From DATHWB01 sp040880725 (GTDB lineage: Bacteria; Actinomycetota; Acidimicrobiia; Spongiisociales; ZC4RG35), in contig JBBDHV010000040.1 of assembly GCA_040880725.1 (NCBI GenBank), positions 27,899 to 91,898 on the forward strand: 64,000 nucleotides of DNA, given 5' to 3'. A model generated the notes under the pieces. The model was not told the DNA's origin. It was given only the letters and a program-made list of their open reading frames with translations, and ran no database searches. This document shows positions 26,020-34,779 of this stretch, piece by piece (the first letter of the stretch is position 1; the number at the start of each line of letters is the position of its first letter). Both the position numbers and the translations under genes were made by a program.

Positions 26020-26790
26020 ATGTCACGGCGTGCCTCCAATCTCTTCTCCGAGGCAACCGCGGATATTTCGACACTCGACGTCCCCGCCCGGGCGCTATCC
26101 ATCGCCGCCCACCCGGACGACGCCGAGTTCGGCGCCGGCGGGACGCTCGCCAAGTGGGCGGACGCCGGCTGTGAGATCACCCTTCTCATCGCCACCGACG
26201 GCTCGAAGGGAACCTGGGATCCTGCCGCCGACCCGACCGAACTCGCCGCCGCCCGCCGGGCCGAAGCGGTCGCAGCCGCCGAAGTGCTCGGAGCGTCCCC
26301 TGAGGTCATCTTCCTCGATCACGTCGACGGGGAACTGCACCACTCCCCGGCCCTGCAGGCTGAGTTGTGCCTGTGGATCCGCCGGTTGCGGCCCGACGTC
26401 GTGTTGTCCTGGGACCCCTGGAAGCGCTACATGCTCCACCCTGATCATCGGGAGATCGGCTGGGGAGCGTGCGACGCGGTGGTCGCGGCGCGGGACCACC
26501 TCTTCTTTCCCGAGCAGCTGCGCAATGGCCTGGCCAAGCACCGACCCGATGCACTGTTGTTGTACGCCGCCGACGCACCTGACCACTTCGAAGACATCTC
26601 GGGGACGTTTTCACGCAAGATCGACGCGTTGTTGCAGCACTCCAGTCAGAGCCAGACGACGATGCAGGACGCCGCCACCGCGGACGAGGGCCGCGCCGCC
26701 TTCACCGAGCGCATCGCCACGTGGTGCGCCACCATGGGCAAACCCGTCGACCTCCCCCTCGCCGAATCCTTCAAACTCCTCCGCCCTTAG
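26020..26790 (+). CDS. PIG-L family deacetylase (LmbE-like)
   Basis: A 256-residue zinc deacetylase-fold protein. The metal site AHPDDAEFGAGGT is near residue 30, and a later HPDH in MLHPDHREIGW supplies the third ligand. The family includes MshB and Mca of mycothiol metabolism and GlcNAc-PI deacetylase; which substrate applies is open. I use the ATG at 26020; a GTG at 25993 with a better ribosome site would overlap cofC by 16 bases. Probably co-transcribed with cofC. Confidence 0.88.
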   Translation: MSRRASNLFSEATADISTLDVPARALSIAAHPDDAEFGAGGTLAKWADAGCEITLLIATDGSKGTWDPAADPTELAAARRAEAVAAAEVLGASPEVIFLDHVDGELHHSPALQAELCLWIRRLRPDVVLSWDPWKRYMLHPDHREIGWGACDAVVAARDHLFFPEQLRNGLAKHRPDALLLYAADAPDHFEDISGTFSRKIDALLQHSSQSQTTMQDAATADEGRAAFTERIATWCATMGKPVDLPLAESFKLLRP

Positions 26791-26793
26791 GCG

Positions 26794-27120
26794 CTAGAAA
26801 GCGGGTTCGGGAAGGGCGAGGGCGTTGCGGACTTCGGCGAGGCGGTCGGCGACGAGGCGGTGGTAGACCCACTTGCCGCGCCGGTCGGACTCGATGAAGC
26901 CTGCTTCGCGCAACTGCTTCATGTGGTGGCTCACTGTCGGTTGACTCAGCTCGAGAGGTTCGGTCAGATCGCAGACGCACACCTCGCCGTCTGCGGCAGT
27001 GGCCAGCATCGAGAGAATCCGAATCCGAGCAGGATCGGCCAGGACCTTCAACATGGTCGCCAGATCCTCGGCTTCAGGACCGGTCAGCCCCCCGGCGATC
27101 GGTGCGCAACACAATTCCAT
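26794..27120 (-). CDS. arsR: ArsR-family metalloregulator
   Basis: A 108-residue winged-helix repressor with LADPARIRILSML, the DNA-recognition helix SQPTVSHHMKQLREAG and the wing RRGKWVYHRL. The helix-3 motif VCVCDL gives C48 and C50, and the N-terminus carries C4 and C5. The pair arrangement is like actinobacterial ArsR proteins that bind arsenite through N-terminal Cys plus one further Cys. A matching operator lies just upstream at 27127. No arsenic resistance gene (arsenite permease, reductase) is adjacent, so its target is unclear; it may mainly regulate itself or distant genes. Confidence 0.9.
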   Translation of the reverse strand: MELCCAPIAGGLTGPEAEDLATMLKVLADPARIRILSMLATAADGEVCVCDLTEPLELSQPTVSHHMKQLREAGFIESDRRGKWVYHRLVADRLAEVRNALALPEPAF

Positions 27121-27126
27121 GGCCTC

Positions 27127-27146
27127 ATATTGACAGGCATCAATAT
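27127..27146. promoter_or_regulatory. ArsR operator
   Basis: A perfect inverted repeat, ATATTGA (27127-27133), a 6-base spacer, and TCAATAT (27140-27146), starts 7 bases upstream of the arsR ATG. The ATATTGA-N6-TCAATAT form is the classic ArsR/SmtB operator layout, and the AT-rich block stands out from the GC-rich surroundings. It would serve autorepression. Confidence 0.8.
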
Positions 27147-27297
27147 TTATTACAAGCGGTTACAGGATCAGCGGATAGGCAGGGCGGCTTCGCCGACTGT
27201 TTCTCTGTTCCACTGTGGCGATTCGCGCAAAGGTCCCACGACCCGGCCTGGTTAGGGTCGATCCGCAGCGCGCGGTCACGAGGTGGAGGTCAGCAAC

Positions 27298-28830
27298 ATG
27301 CCAGGTGAGGTGCTGCGATCAGTCCTCGTGTTCGACAACACCAAGTTCGCATTTGCCAACTATCAGGCGGCTCGAGACGAACTCGTCGCGCTGCTCATCA
27401 CCGCCACGGTCACCGTTGTTTCTCGCTCGATTCGCGGCGGCCTCGGCGTGGGCCTGGCGGATCTCGCCGATGAGCTCGCCTCGCTGGGTCACGATGCCGT
27501 CGTCCTCGGGTTCGCCGACGCCGGCGTGACGCCTGCCACCACCCGGCTCGCCCTCCTGCTTCGCGACCGCAGAATCCCCACAGTGGTGCTCGCAGGCGAC
27601 CCCGGAGTCGGCCTCGCCCGCCAGATCGCCGAGCTGCAGGTACCGGACCTCCCGATCGTCCACCTCCCGCTGCGTCAGTGGATGACCGCCAGCGAAGCCC
27701 GGGCTGTCGCCCGGGAATCGTTCCCTTCGGTCATCGCCGCACTCGACACCCCGCCGCCGCTCACATCTGCCGAGCCGGCAAGGGTCATCGCGGTGGTCCC
27801 GTTCGACGCCTCCGCGGGCGACACGTTCGAGTGGCTACTCGAGTCGGGTCTGACCGACGGACTACCGGTCATCCCGCCGACGGAGCCACTGGTCGAGCGC
27901 ATGCTGGGAGGTCGTTCTCCCGACCGCATCCTCATCTCCGATCTCGCCCCGAGCGGACAGGAACAGACCGTGGGCCACGCGGCGCTCGCCTCGGTCCTCG
28001 CCGGTTGCGCGCCGCAGCACTTCAGCTTCGTGGTCACCGCTCTCGAAGCCATGGCCGCTCCGGAGTTCGCCCTCTGGCAGACAGCCACGAGCACGAACCC
28101 GTCAGGAACGCTCATCGTGGCGAGTGGACCGCTCGCCGATGACGCCGGGATTCACAGCGGCCTGGGTTGCCTGGGTCCCGGATTCAGGGCGAACGCCACC
28201 ATCGGACGAGCCGCAAACCTGGCGCTGATCCTCGCGGGAGGGGCAATCCCCGGCGTGGGCAACCTGGCCACACAGGGCTCACCAGCCCAGTACAGCTACT
28301 GCTTCGCCGAGAACCTCACTCTCAGCCCCTGGCCCGGCCTGCACGCGGACCGCTTCGGACCCGATTCGACCACCGTGACCGTCTTCCACGGCGAGGGCCC
28401 GCACAACGTCGTCGACATGGTCAGCTTGGACGCGTCCGGAATCCTCGCCGGCATTGCATCGACGTCGGCGACGCTCGGCTCCAACAACACGTACCTGACG
28501 GGCGAGTTGATGGTGATCCTGTGCCCGGATCACGCCGAGATCATCGCCCGCTCCGGATGGACGAAACGCGACGTCCAGGAGTACCTCTTCGAGAACGTTC
28601 GGCTGCCGGCACAGCTCTCGGCAGGTCACGGGCAGGTCGCGGTTCGACCCGACTGGGCGAACGCACTCGACCCGGTGCCCGCCATCCTCGATCCCGATGC
28701 CGTCACGGTCGTGGTCGCGGGCGGCCACGGCGGACATTCGTCCGTGGCGCTCCCCTGGGCGATGAACCGGTCGGTGACCCTCCCACTATCGTCGCCCGAC
28801 GCGAGACCGACGACGTCGACCAACCGGTGA
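27298..28830 (+). CDS. UGSC-like two-domain protein lacking the UGSC/CGSC redox motif
   Basis: A 510-residue protein. Residues 1-150 or so resemble the UGSC seleno/Cys protein domain: the segment GHDAVVLGFADAGVT then LLLRDRRIPTVVLAGD corresponds to the site where family members carry U/C-G-S-C before a GIPTVV strand. Here the aligned residues are A75-G76-V77-T78, so the redox pair is missing. Residues 170-500 match the domain that accompanies it (GLTDGLPVIPPTEPLVERML, GCLGPGFRANATIGRA). Assignment is from memory of the family, not from a search. ATG 27298 has a strong GGAGGT site; a GTG at 27283 is less likely. Followed by a truncated cyclase. Confidence 0.65.
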   Translation: MPGEVLRSVLVFDNTKFAFANYQAARDELVALLITATVTVVSRSIRGGLGVGLADLADELASLGHDAVVLGFADAGVTPATTRLALLLRDRRIPTVVLAGDPGVGLARQIAELQVPDLPIVHLPLRQWMTASEARAVARESFPSVIAALDTPPPLTSAEPARVIAVVPFDASAGDTFEWLLESGLTDGLPVIPPTEPLVERMLGGRSPDRILISDLAPSGQEQTVGHAALASVLAGCAPQHFSFVVTALEAMAAPEFALWQTATSTNPSGTLIVASGPLADDAGIHSGLGCLGPGFRANATIGRAANLALILAGGAIPGVGNLATQGSPAQYSYCFAENLTLSPWPGLHADRFGPDSTTVTVFHGEGPHNVVDMVSLDASGILAGIASTSATLGSNNTYLTGELMVILCPDHAEIIARSGWTKRDVQEYLFENVRLPAQLSAGHGQVAVRPDWANALDPVPAILDPDAVTVVVAGGHGGHSSVALPWAMNRSVTLPLSSPDARPTTSTNR

Positions 28831-28860
28831 CCGACCGGGACCACGAGGAGAATCGTCACA

Positions 28861-29247
28861 GTGAACCCCGTCGACGCCCTTCTGACCCAGATGTCAAACG
28901 CGGTCTGTTTCAATGCACTGCGCTGGCATCACCCGGAGTCGTACGAGCGAGGACCAGGCATCGGCAGCAGTGCCGCGCAATGGCTGGCAGACACGGGTGT
29001 GCATTCGGTGGGAGCGGACAACGTCGCACTCGACGTCGTCGGACATAAAGACGACGAACTCGGCCACCTCCCCGCGCACACGATCCTCACCGTGCGCAAC
29101 GGGATCTTCATCATCGAGAACCTCAACCTCGAGGCACTCGCCGCAGAGAACGCACACGAGTTCGTGTTCGTCTGCCTCCCGTTGAAGATGCGCGGTGCGA
29201 CCGGCTCGCCGGTGCGCCCGATCGCTCTCGTTCCGCGAGTCGACTGA
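28861..29247 (+). CDS. Truncated cyclase-family protein (C-terminal half only)
   Basis: A 128-residue protein matching only the C-terminal half of the cyclase family. Its stretches PGIGSSAAQWLADTGVHSVG, GADNVALDVV and KMRGATGSPVRPIA line up with the full-length cyclase at 14119. The N-terminal half with the HxGTHxDxxxH metal site is absent, and upstream is the UGSC-like gene. A GAGGAG site and GTG start suggest it is still translated. It may be a remnant, or a partner protein. It is too short for normal catalysis. Confidence 0.7.
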   Translation: MNPVDALLTQMSNAVCFNALRWHHPESYERGPGIGSSAAQWLADTGVHSVGADNVALDVVGHKDDELGHLPAHTILTVRNGIFIIENLNLEALAAENAHEFVFVCLPLKMRGATGSPVRPIALVPRVD

Positions 29248-29249
29248 TC

Positions 29250-30449
29250 GTGATCGGCGATGTCGCCCCCGCGATCGAAGAGGCGCTCCGTTCTCTCCCA
29301 TCCGCGCTCGACCCGTTCGACCGCACCCGGGGCATCCTGGCCCGCCTTCGTCTCCCCGCAGGAATCGGACTGATCGCAATCGGCAAAGCGTCCCGGCCCA
29401 TGGCCCGCGCGGCCATCGACGTCCTCGGAGACCGGATCGTCCATGGTGTGATCGTCGACCCCGACCCGGCACCTCTGCCACCGTTCGAGGTCCACGTCGG
29501 CTCCCATCCCCTACCGGACGAGGCGTCCGAAGCGGCCGGTCGGGCTGCACTCGCGATCGCCGAGCGCGCCGATCATGACCATCTGCTCGTGCTGGTTTCG
29601 GGAGGAGGCTCGGCGATGGCCGAAGTGCCGAAGCGGCCCCTCGACATCGCCACCGTGGCGTCGATCGTCGACCGGCTGATGGCGGCAGGAACGCCGATCG
29701 ACGAGATGAATGTGGTGCGCCGCCACCTTTCCCAGCTCAAGCACGGCGGCCTCAGCGGGCGGTCGAAAGTCCCTGTCACCACCCTGGCGATCAGCGATGT
29801 CGTCGACGGTCCGGCGTCGACGGTCGCATCCGGACCGACGCTGCATGACGACTCCACGGCCCTCGACGCACTCGGCATCATCGAACGGCGACTGGGACGT
29901 CCCGTACCCCAGAAGGTCCACACAGCCCTGGCCACGCCGGTGCCCCGTCGCAGGAATGAGGACGTCCATGTGGTTGCCGACCGCCACACCGCCTACGCGG
30001 TGACCTCACGCCGGCTGGCAGAAGCAGGGCTTGGCGAGTCCCGCGCGATCCGGCTGGAGGGCGAGGCCGCGGACATGGCGCGCAGGATCGTGACGATGCC
30101 AGGGCTGACCATCGGTACCGGGGAGACCACCGTGACCGTCTCCGGTGGCGGCAAGGGCGGACGAAACCAGCACGGTGCGCTCGCCGCCGCGATCGCGATC
30201 GATGGCTCGGACACCGTCCTCGGCACGTTCGGGACCGATGGCGCCGATGGCCCCACCGACGCAGCAGGCGCAATCGTGGACGGTTCGACATACCGCCGAC
30301 TCATAGACGCCGGCGTCAACCCCGAGGACTCGCTCGCCCGGTGCGACTCCCATCCCGCACTCGAGGCCGGAGGTTGTCTGATACGCACCGGCCCCACCGG
30401 CACCAATGTTGCCGACGTGTGGGTGTCCTACGTGCCGGCGACGACGTAG
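29250..30449 (+). CDS. Glycerate 2-kinase (MOFRL family)
   Basis: A 399-residue class II glycerate kinase (GckA/TtuD type), which phosphorylates glycerate to 2-phosphoglycerate. Seen are IGKASRPMARAA near residue 43, the VSGGGSAMAEVP nucleotide-binding loop, the SDVVDGPASTVASGPT segment and the C-terminal VSGGGKGGRNQ and GTDGADGPTDAAGA of the MOFRL domain. GTG start at 29250, 2 bases after the truncated cyclase stop. Its 3' end overlaps prmC by 22 bases in convergent orientation. Confidence 0.92.
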   Translation: MIGDVAPAIEEALRSLPSALDPFDRTRGILARLRLPAGIGLIAIGKASRPMARAAIDVLGDRIVHGVIVDPDPAPLPPFEVHVGSHPLPDEASEAAGRAALAIAERADHDHLLVLVSGGGSAMAEVPKRPLDIATVASIVDRLMAAGTPIDEMNVVRRHLSQLKHGGLSGRSKVPVTTLAISDVVDGPASTVASGPTLHDDSTALDALGIIERRLGRPVPQKVHTALATPVPRRRNEDVHVVADRHTAYAVTSRRLAEAGLGESRAIRLEGEAADMARRIVTMPGLTIGTGETTVTVSGGGKGGRNQHGALAAAIAIDGSDTVLGTFGTDGADGPTDAAGAIVDGSTYRRLIDAGVNPEDSLARCDSHPALEAGGCLIRTGPTGTNVADVWVSYVPATT

Positions 30450-31153
30450 CGATCACGACCCTGGAGATCGGGCCGGATCTCCACCGACGCGAACCCGTCG
30501 AAGACCTCCCGCACCGGATCCGCCTGCGTCTCGCCGATCTCGCATACGACGACACCACCGGCTGCCAGCCAGGCCGAGGATTCCGACGCAATCCGACGCA
30601 GGACTTCGAGGCCGGTCGGTCCTGACACGAGGGCGAGGCGCGGTTCACGTCGGACGTCGTCGGGGAGCCGAGCCCATTCGCTCGACGCGACATATGGAGG
30701 GTTCGAAACGATGAGGTCGAACGCGCCGACCAACTGCGCGTCGAGTGCGTCGAAGAGATCGCCCAACACCCATTCGACTGCAGGTGCATGCCGGAGACCG
30801 TTCTCCCGAGCCACGGTGAGAGCCTCCGAGGAGATGTCCGCGCCGATCACCCTGGCCTCGGGAAACGAGGCGCTCAGAGCAATCGCCAGGGCACCGGACC
30901 CCGTGCAGAGATCCAGTACCAGTCGCGGGTCGGTGACCGCACCGGCTGCGAGTTCCCACAGTCCTTCTGTTTCGGGTCGCGGAATGAGCACCCGACCGTC
31001 AACGACCAGATCGAACGGCCCGAACGCCGCAGTCCCTTCGAGATACTGAAGGGGTTCGCCGCCAGCTCGACGAGCCAGGAGATCAGCGAAGGCCCGGTCG
31101 TCGGAAGCCACGGACCGCAGCCGTCGCACCTCGTGAGGCGGCAATGAGGTCAC
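30428..31153 (-). CDS. prmC: Release factor glutamine methyltransferase
   Basis: A 241-residue SAM-dependent methyltransferase that modifies the GGQ glutamine of release factors. The NPPY catalytic motif (SNPPYVASSEW), motif I DLCTGSGALAIAL and the upstream RRAGGEPLQYLEG and VLIPRPETE signatures are all present. It is shorter than the usual 270-285 residues because the N-terminal helical domain is reduced. GTG start at 31153 overlaps the upstream OsmC-GNAT stop by four bases. No prfA is adjacent, unlike in many genomes. Confidence 0.92.
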   Translation of the reverse strand: MTSLPPHEVRRLRSVASDDRAFADLLARRAGGEPLQYLEGTAAFGPFDLVVDGRVLIPRPETEGLWELAAGAVTDPRLVLDLCTGSGALAIALSASFPEARVIGADISSEALTVARENGLRHAPAVEWVLGDLFDALDAQLVGAFDLIVSNPPYVASSEWARLPDDVRREPRLALVSGPTGLEVLRRIASESSAWLAAGGVVVCEIGETQADPVREVFDGFASVEIRPDLQGRDRYVVAGT

Positions 31154-31983
31154 AGGCGGAGTGCCATGCGGACGTGCTCGCCGATGTGCTCGACGTCGTA
31201 GAGATCCGACGTCTCGGCGAAACCCGCTCGACGATAGAAGCCCTGGGCGCTGGAGCGGGCGCTGCACCAGACGTACTCGGCATCTTCCCCGCGGGCGTGC
31301 TCGAGGGCGGCGGCGAGGAGCACGGCCCCGAGCCCTCGACCCCGCATGGCGTCGGTGGTCGCCATCGCCCGAATGCGAAACGCCTTGTCGGCAGCGACGT
31401 CGGGCGACGGTTCCGGACCGACGCTCACCGAGCCCACCGCATCTTCCTCGTCGTCGATGGCCCCGAACCACGTCGCGTCGGGGTGCTCCTCCGCTTCGAG
31501 TTCGGAGACTGACTGGTGGGGACGCAACACCGCTCGCCGCAACGCCCGTGTGACGACAGCATCCACCGTCTTCACCTGAATGAGACGGGGCACCACAGCA
31601 GCCACCGCGCCGATCATCGCGGAAGCCGAGCACGTTCGCTCGGTCACTTCGATGGCCCGTGCCAAACGGTGGCGGGGAGCATCGGAGGCAACTTGGTACT
31701 CGAGTTCGATGTTCGTGAACACTCTCGGAACCGTCGTGGCACGCGTCCCGTCGGCGACGACATTCAGGGCCGAGACCTCGAATCGCATCTTGGCGAGCAC
31801 GGCGTCGATGGTCGTTCCGGCACAGGTCACGAGCGACGCCAGCATCAGCTCCATCGGTGCGGGACCACCAGCCTGTCCGGGCCGGTCGTACGCGCCGGGT
31901 TCGACGATGAGACGTGTCGGAGCCGACGTGGCGACTTCGAATCGCCCCGAAGCCTGCCGGATCCCTCGTACAACGCTGCGCAT
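31150..31983 (-). CDS. OsmC-GNAT fusion protein
   Basis: A 277-residue fusion. Residues 1-136 are an OsmC/Ohr-type domain with the two family cysteines C54 (LASLVTCAGTTIDAVLAKMR) and C118 (TERTCSA); such domains reduce organic peroxides. Residues 140-277 are a GNAT acetyltransferase with the acetyl-CoA loop AMRGRGLGAVLL and a C-terminal FYRRAGF. ATG 31983 is used; a longer frame would overlap the divergent MFS gene. The reading frame is continuous, so this is one polypeptide and not a sequencing join. It is coupled to prmC by a GTGA overlap. Confidence 0.85.
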   Translation of the reverse strand: MRSVVRGIRQASGRFEVATSAPTRLIVEPGAYDRPGQAGGPAPMELMLASLVTCAGTTIDAVLAKMRFEVSALNVVADGTRATTVPRVFTNIELEYQVASDAPRHRLARAIEVTERTCSASAMIGAVAAVVPRLIQVKTVDAVVTRALRRAVLRPHQSVSELEAEEHPDATWFGAIDDEEDAVGSVSVGPEPSPDVAADKAFRIRAMATTDAMRGRGLGAVLLAAALEHARGEDAEYVWCSARSSAQGFYRRAGFAETSDLYDVEHIGEHVRMALRL

Positions 31984-32030
31984 CAGGCGAGCGTAGAGCC
32001 ACAAGTCGCCGACGAAACGAGGGGGATCAT

Positions 32031-33293
32031 GTGAAACTGCCCGCCATGTTCTCCGACCGAAACGCACTGCGGGTCGCGCTTGCCCGTTTTGTCTCCCGCA
32101 CCGGTGCGGAGGCGGCGTTCTTCGTCGGGATCTGGGGCAAGGCGGCGTACGAGTTCGGGGGCAGCGCAGGAGAGATCGCCCTGGTCATCGCCGCGCTGGG
32201 GATCTCGGGGCTGATCGGCGCCGCCCTGGCCGGCACGCTCATCGACCGTTTCGATCCCCGCAAGGTCCTGATCGCATCAGAGGTCGTCTTCGTTCCGACC
32301 GCCGTGTCGCTGGTGTGGGCGGACAGCCTGACGACGCTGATCGTCCTCTCTGCGCTTCTCGGCCTGGTGACCGCACCCACCAACACCGCCATCGCGTCGT
32401 TCCCGCCGTTCCTCACCGAGGACCCGGACAGGCTGGCGAAGATGAATTCGCTGGTCGAGACCTCGGGAATGGCCGCGTTGATCACCGGCACCGCCATGGG
32501 CGGAGTTCTCGCCAAGTGGGTGAGCATCGACGCCATCTTCATCTTCGACGCCGTCACCTCGATCGTGGCGATGGCGATCATCTTCGGAGTCCGCCTCGTC
32601 GGCGCCAAGCCGGACGAAGTGCCGATCGAACGGGACTCCTGGAAGGAGTTGCGTGAAGGAATACGCTTCTCGTTCGCCCACCACCGCTTGCGTTTCTACC
32701 TGTTGGCCGGTGCCTCGGTCTGGACGATGTTCGGACTGTTCTCAGCCTTGGAGCCGCTCTTCTTCCGGGACATCCTGGACGAGCCACCGGAGACGATCGG
32801 GTTCGTCAACACCATCTTCGGCGTCGGTTTGGTGGCGGGCACCTATCTCGTTGCCCGCCTCCCCCGGGCGGCGAGATCTGCTCGCGCCGTACTCGTGCTG
32901 GTGGCGCTCAACGGCCTCGGCGCGATCCTGTACGTATCGACGGACCGACTTGCCGTTGTCGTCGCCGGTGGATTCGTGTGGGCGGTGATGATCGGCCTGT
33001 TCGTGCCGATCGTGCGGACGATGCTGCATGTGAACTCCCCGCGGGCCATGGTGGGCCGGGTGATGGGCGTCTCGCTGATGCTCGGTGAGGCAGGAAAGCT
33101 CACGCCGCTGATCGCCGCCCCGCTCCTCGCCGCGCTCTTCGGCGTGCAGCAGACTCTGGCTGGAGGTGGGGTCGTGCTCGCCATCGCGGCGCTCGCCTTC
33201 TGGCGGGTGGGACGCCATCTCGACGACACTCGAACGGTGCCCGTCGAGACCCTCGAGGCTCCCGTCATCGCACCCCACGTGAGCGAGCTCTGA
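32031..33293 (+). CDS. MFS transporter, 12 membrane helices
   Basis: A 420-residue major facilitator protein with about 12 membrane segments, of the EntS/MFS_3 type (single-function efflux permeases). The cytoplasmic loop LIDRFDPRKVL after helix 2 matches the MFS loop pattern. GTG start at 32031 follows a GAGGGGGAT site. Divergent from the OsmC-GNAT gene by 47 bases. The substrate is unknown. Confidence 0.88.
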   Translation: MKLPAMFSDRNALRVALARFVSRTGAEAAFFVGIWGKAAYEFGGSAGEIALVIAALGISGLIGAALAGTLIDRFDPRKVLIASEVVFVPTAVSLVWADSLTTLIVLSALLGLVTAPTNTAIASFPPFLTEDPDRLAKMNSLVETSGMAALITGTAMGGVLAKWVSIDAIFIFDAVTSIVAMAIIFGVRLVGAKPDEVPIERDSWKELREGIRFSFAHHRLRFYLLAGASVWTMFGLFSALEPLFFRDILDEPPETIGFVNTIFGVGLVAGTYLVARLPRAARSARAVLVLVALNGLGAILYVSTDRLAVVVAGGFVWAVMIGLFVPIVRTMLHVNSPRAMVGRVMGVSLMLGEAGKLTPLIAAPLLAALFGVQQTLAGGGVVLAIAALAFWRVGRHLDDTRTVPVETLEAPVIAPHVSEL

Positions 33294-33339
33294 GCCGAAT
33301 CGGAGTGGAATTGCCCCGGTTGTAGCCTTCCGGCCGATC

Positions 33340-34779
33340 GTGTCCACTGCACCACCCATCGAAGTCGACTACTCGAAGAAGTGGCTGGTCCTCGCGACCG
33401 TCGGCTCCGGGGTGATCCTCGCCACCATCGACTCGTCGATCGTGAACGTGGCGCTCCCCACCATCACCGACGAGTTCGACACCACGTTCCGGGCCATCCA
33501 GTGGGTGCCCCTCGCCTATGTCCTGGTGATCGCAACCCTCACGCTGGGCACCGGTCGGATCGGCGACATCGTGGGCAAAAAGCGCATCTACACCTCTGGA
33601 TTCGCGCTCTTCACCGTGGCATCGGCGTTGTGTGGACTGTCCACGAGTGTCGAGATGCTCATCGGCTTCCGCGTGCTGCAGGCGGTGGGTGCGGTGATGA
33701 TCCTCTCCCTGGGAGCCGCGATCCTGACCGAGGGCTTCCCCGCCAAAGAACGCGGCAAGGCACTGGGTTTCATCGGGACTTTCGTCTCCCTCGGCATCGT
33801 CACCGGTCCGGCGGTCGGAGGCATTCTGATCTCGCTGTACGACTGGCGTTCGATCTTCCTCGTCAACATCCCGGTGGGAATCATCGGGGTGGCGATGGCG
33901 CTCCGGTACGTTCCCAACTCCCCGCCGGTTCCCGGACAACGCGTCGATGTGCCCGGCATGATGCTGCTCAGTGCGGCGCTGTTCTCGTTCTCGTACGCGG
34001 TCACCCGCGGCCAGGAGACAGGGTTCGCAGACCCGCTGAACCTGGTGTTGTTCGGAATCGCCCTGATCGTCGTCATGGTCTGGTTCCGGGTCGAACGCCG
34101 GGTGGCATCGCCGATGATTCGTCTCGACCTCTTCCGCAATCCGATGCTGTCGGTGAGCGTGGTCACCGGGTTCATGGTGTTCACCTTCGTCTCGCCACTG
34201 TTCTTCCTGCTTCCCTTCTACCTCGAGGGAGTACTGGGCTTCGACATCCGCACCGTCGGTCTGCTGTTGGGCGCTGCCCCGCTCACGATCGGGATCGTCG
34301 CACCGCTGGCGGGCGCGCTCTCGGACCGCATCGGGATCCGCAAGCTGACAGTCACCGGTCTCTTCATCGTGATGCTGGCATTCGTCGGCTTCCAGGCCCT
34401 CACCGAAACCACCGAGTGGTGGCAGTTCGTGCTGATCGCCATCCCGCTGGGATTGGGCATGGGGACGTTCCAGAGCCCGAACAACAGCGCCATCATGGGG
34501 TCGATGCCACCCGAGTACGCGGGTGTCGGAGGGGGGATCCTGTCCATCACTCGACTCCTCGGCCAGGTGACCGGTGTGTCGGTGCTCGGATCGCTCTGGT
34601 CGAGCCGGGTCGCGACCATTGCCGGGAGCCAGTACGCCGGCAATGCCAACGCAGCACCTCCGGCGGCCCAGGTGACCGCCCTGCGCGAGGTGTTTCTGTG
34701 GGGCGTTGCACTCACTGGGTGCGCACTCGTCATCGGCATCTGGGGGCTACGCAAGGAACAGGAGTTGAGGCGGCAGTGA
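33340..34779 (+). CDS. DHA2-family (14-helix) multidrug-type MFS transporter
   Basis: A 479-residue drug/H+ antiporter of the EmrB/QacA group, with about 14 membrane helices. Family marks are the helix-1 motif DSSIVNVALPTI and the loop LGTGRIGDIVGKKR. GTG start at 33340, 46 bases after the previous MFS gene. Its stop overlaps the next gene's start (GTGA), so export and the downstream aminopropyltransferase-like protein may be linked. The substrate is unknown. Confidence 0.9.
   Translation: MSTAPPIEVDYSKKWLVLATVGSGVILATIDSSIVNVALPTITDEFDTTFRAIQWVPLAYVLVIATLTLGTGRIGDIVGKKRIYTSGFALFTVASALCGLSTSVEMLIGFRVLQAVGAVMILSLGAAILTEGFPAKERGKALGFIGTFVSLGIVTGPAVGGILISLYDWRSIFLVNIPVGIIGVAMALRYVPNSPPVPGQRVDVPGMMLLSAALFSFSYAVTRGQETGFADPLNLVLFGIALIVVMVWFRVERRVASPMIRLDLFRNPMLSVSVVTGFMVFTFVSPLFFLLPFYLEGVLGFDIRTVGLLLGAAPLTIGIVAPLAGALSDRIGIRKLTVTGLFIVMLAFVGFQALTETTEWWQFVLIAIPLGLGMGTFQSPNNSAIMGSMPPEYAGVGGGILSITRLLGQVTGVSVLGSLWSSRVATIAGSQYAGNANAAPPAAQVTALREVFLWGVALTGCALVIGIWGLRKEQELRRQ

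Noticed and set aside
27298..28830. Selenocysteine insertion in the UGSC-like gene
   Set aside because: No in-frame TGA occurs; the aligned residue is Ala, and no SECIS-like need arises.
30428..32002. A single 524-residue minus-strand frame covering prmC and upstream
   Set aside because: Only the last 241 residues are PrmC; the rest is an alternative frame of the OsmC-GNAT gene, with Arg-rich non-family sequence.
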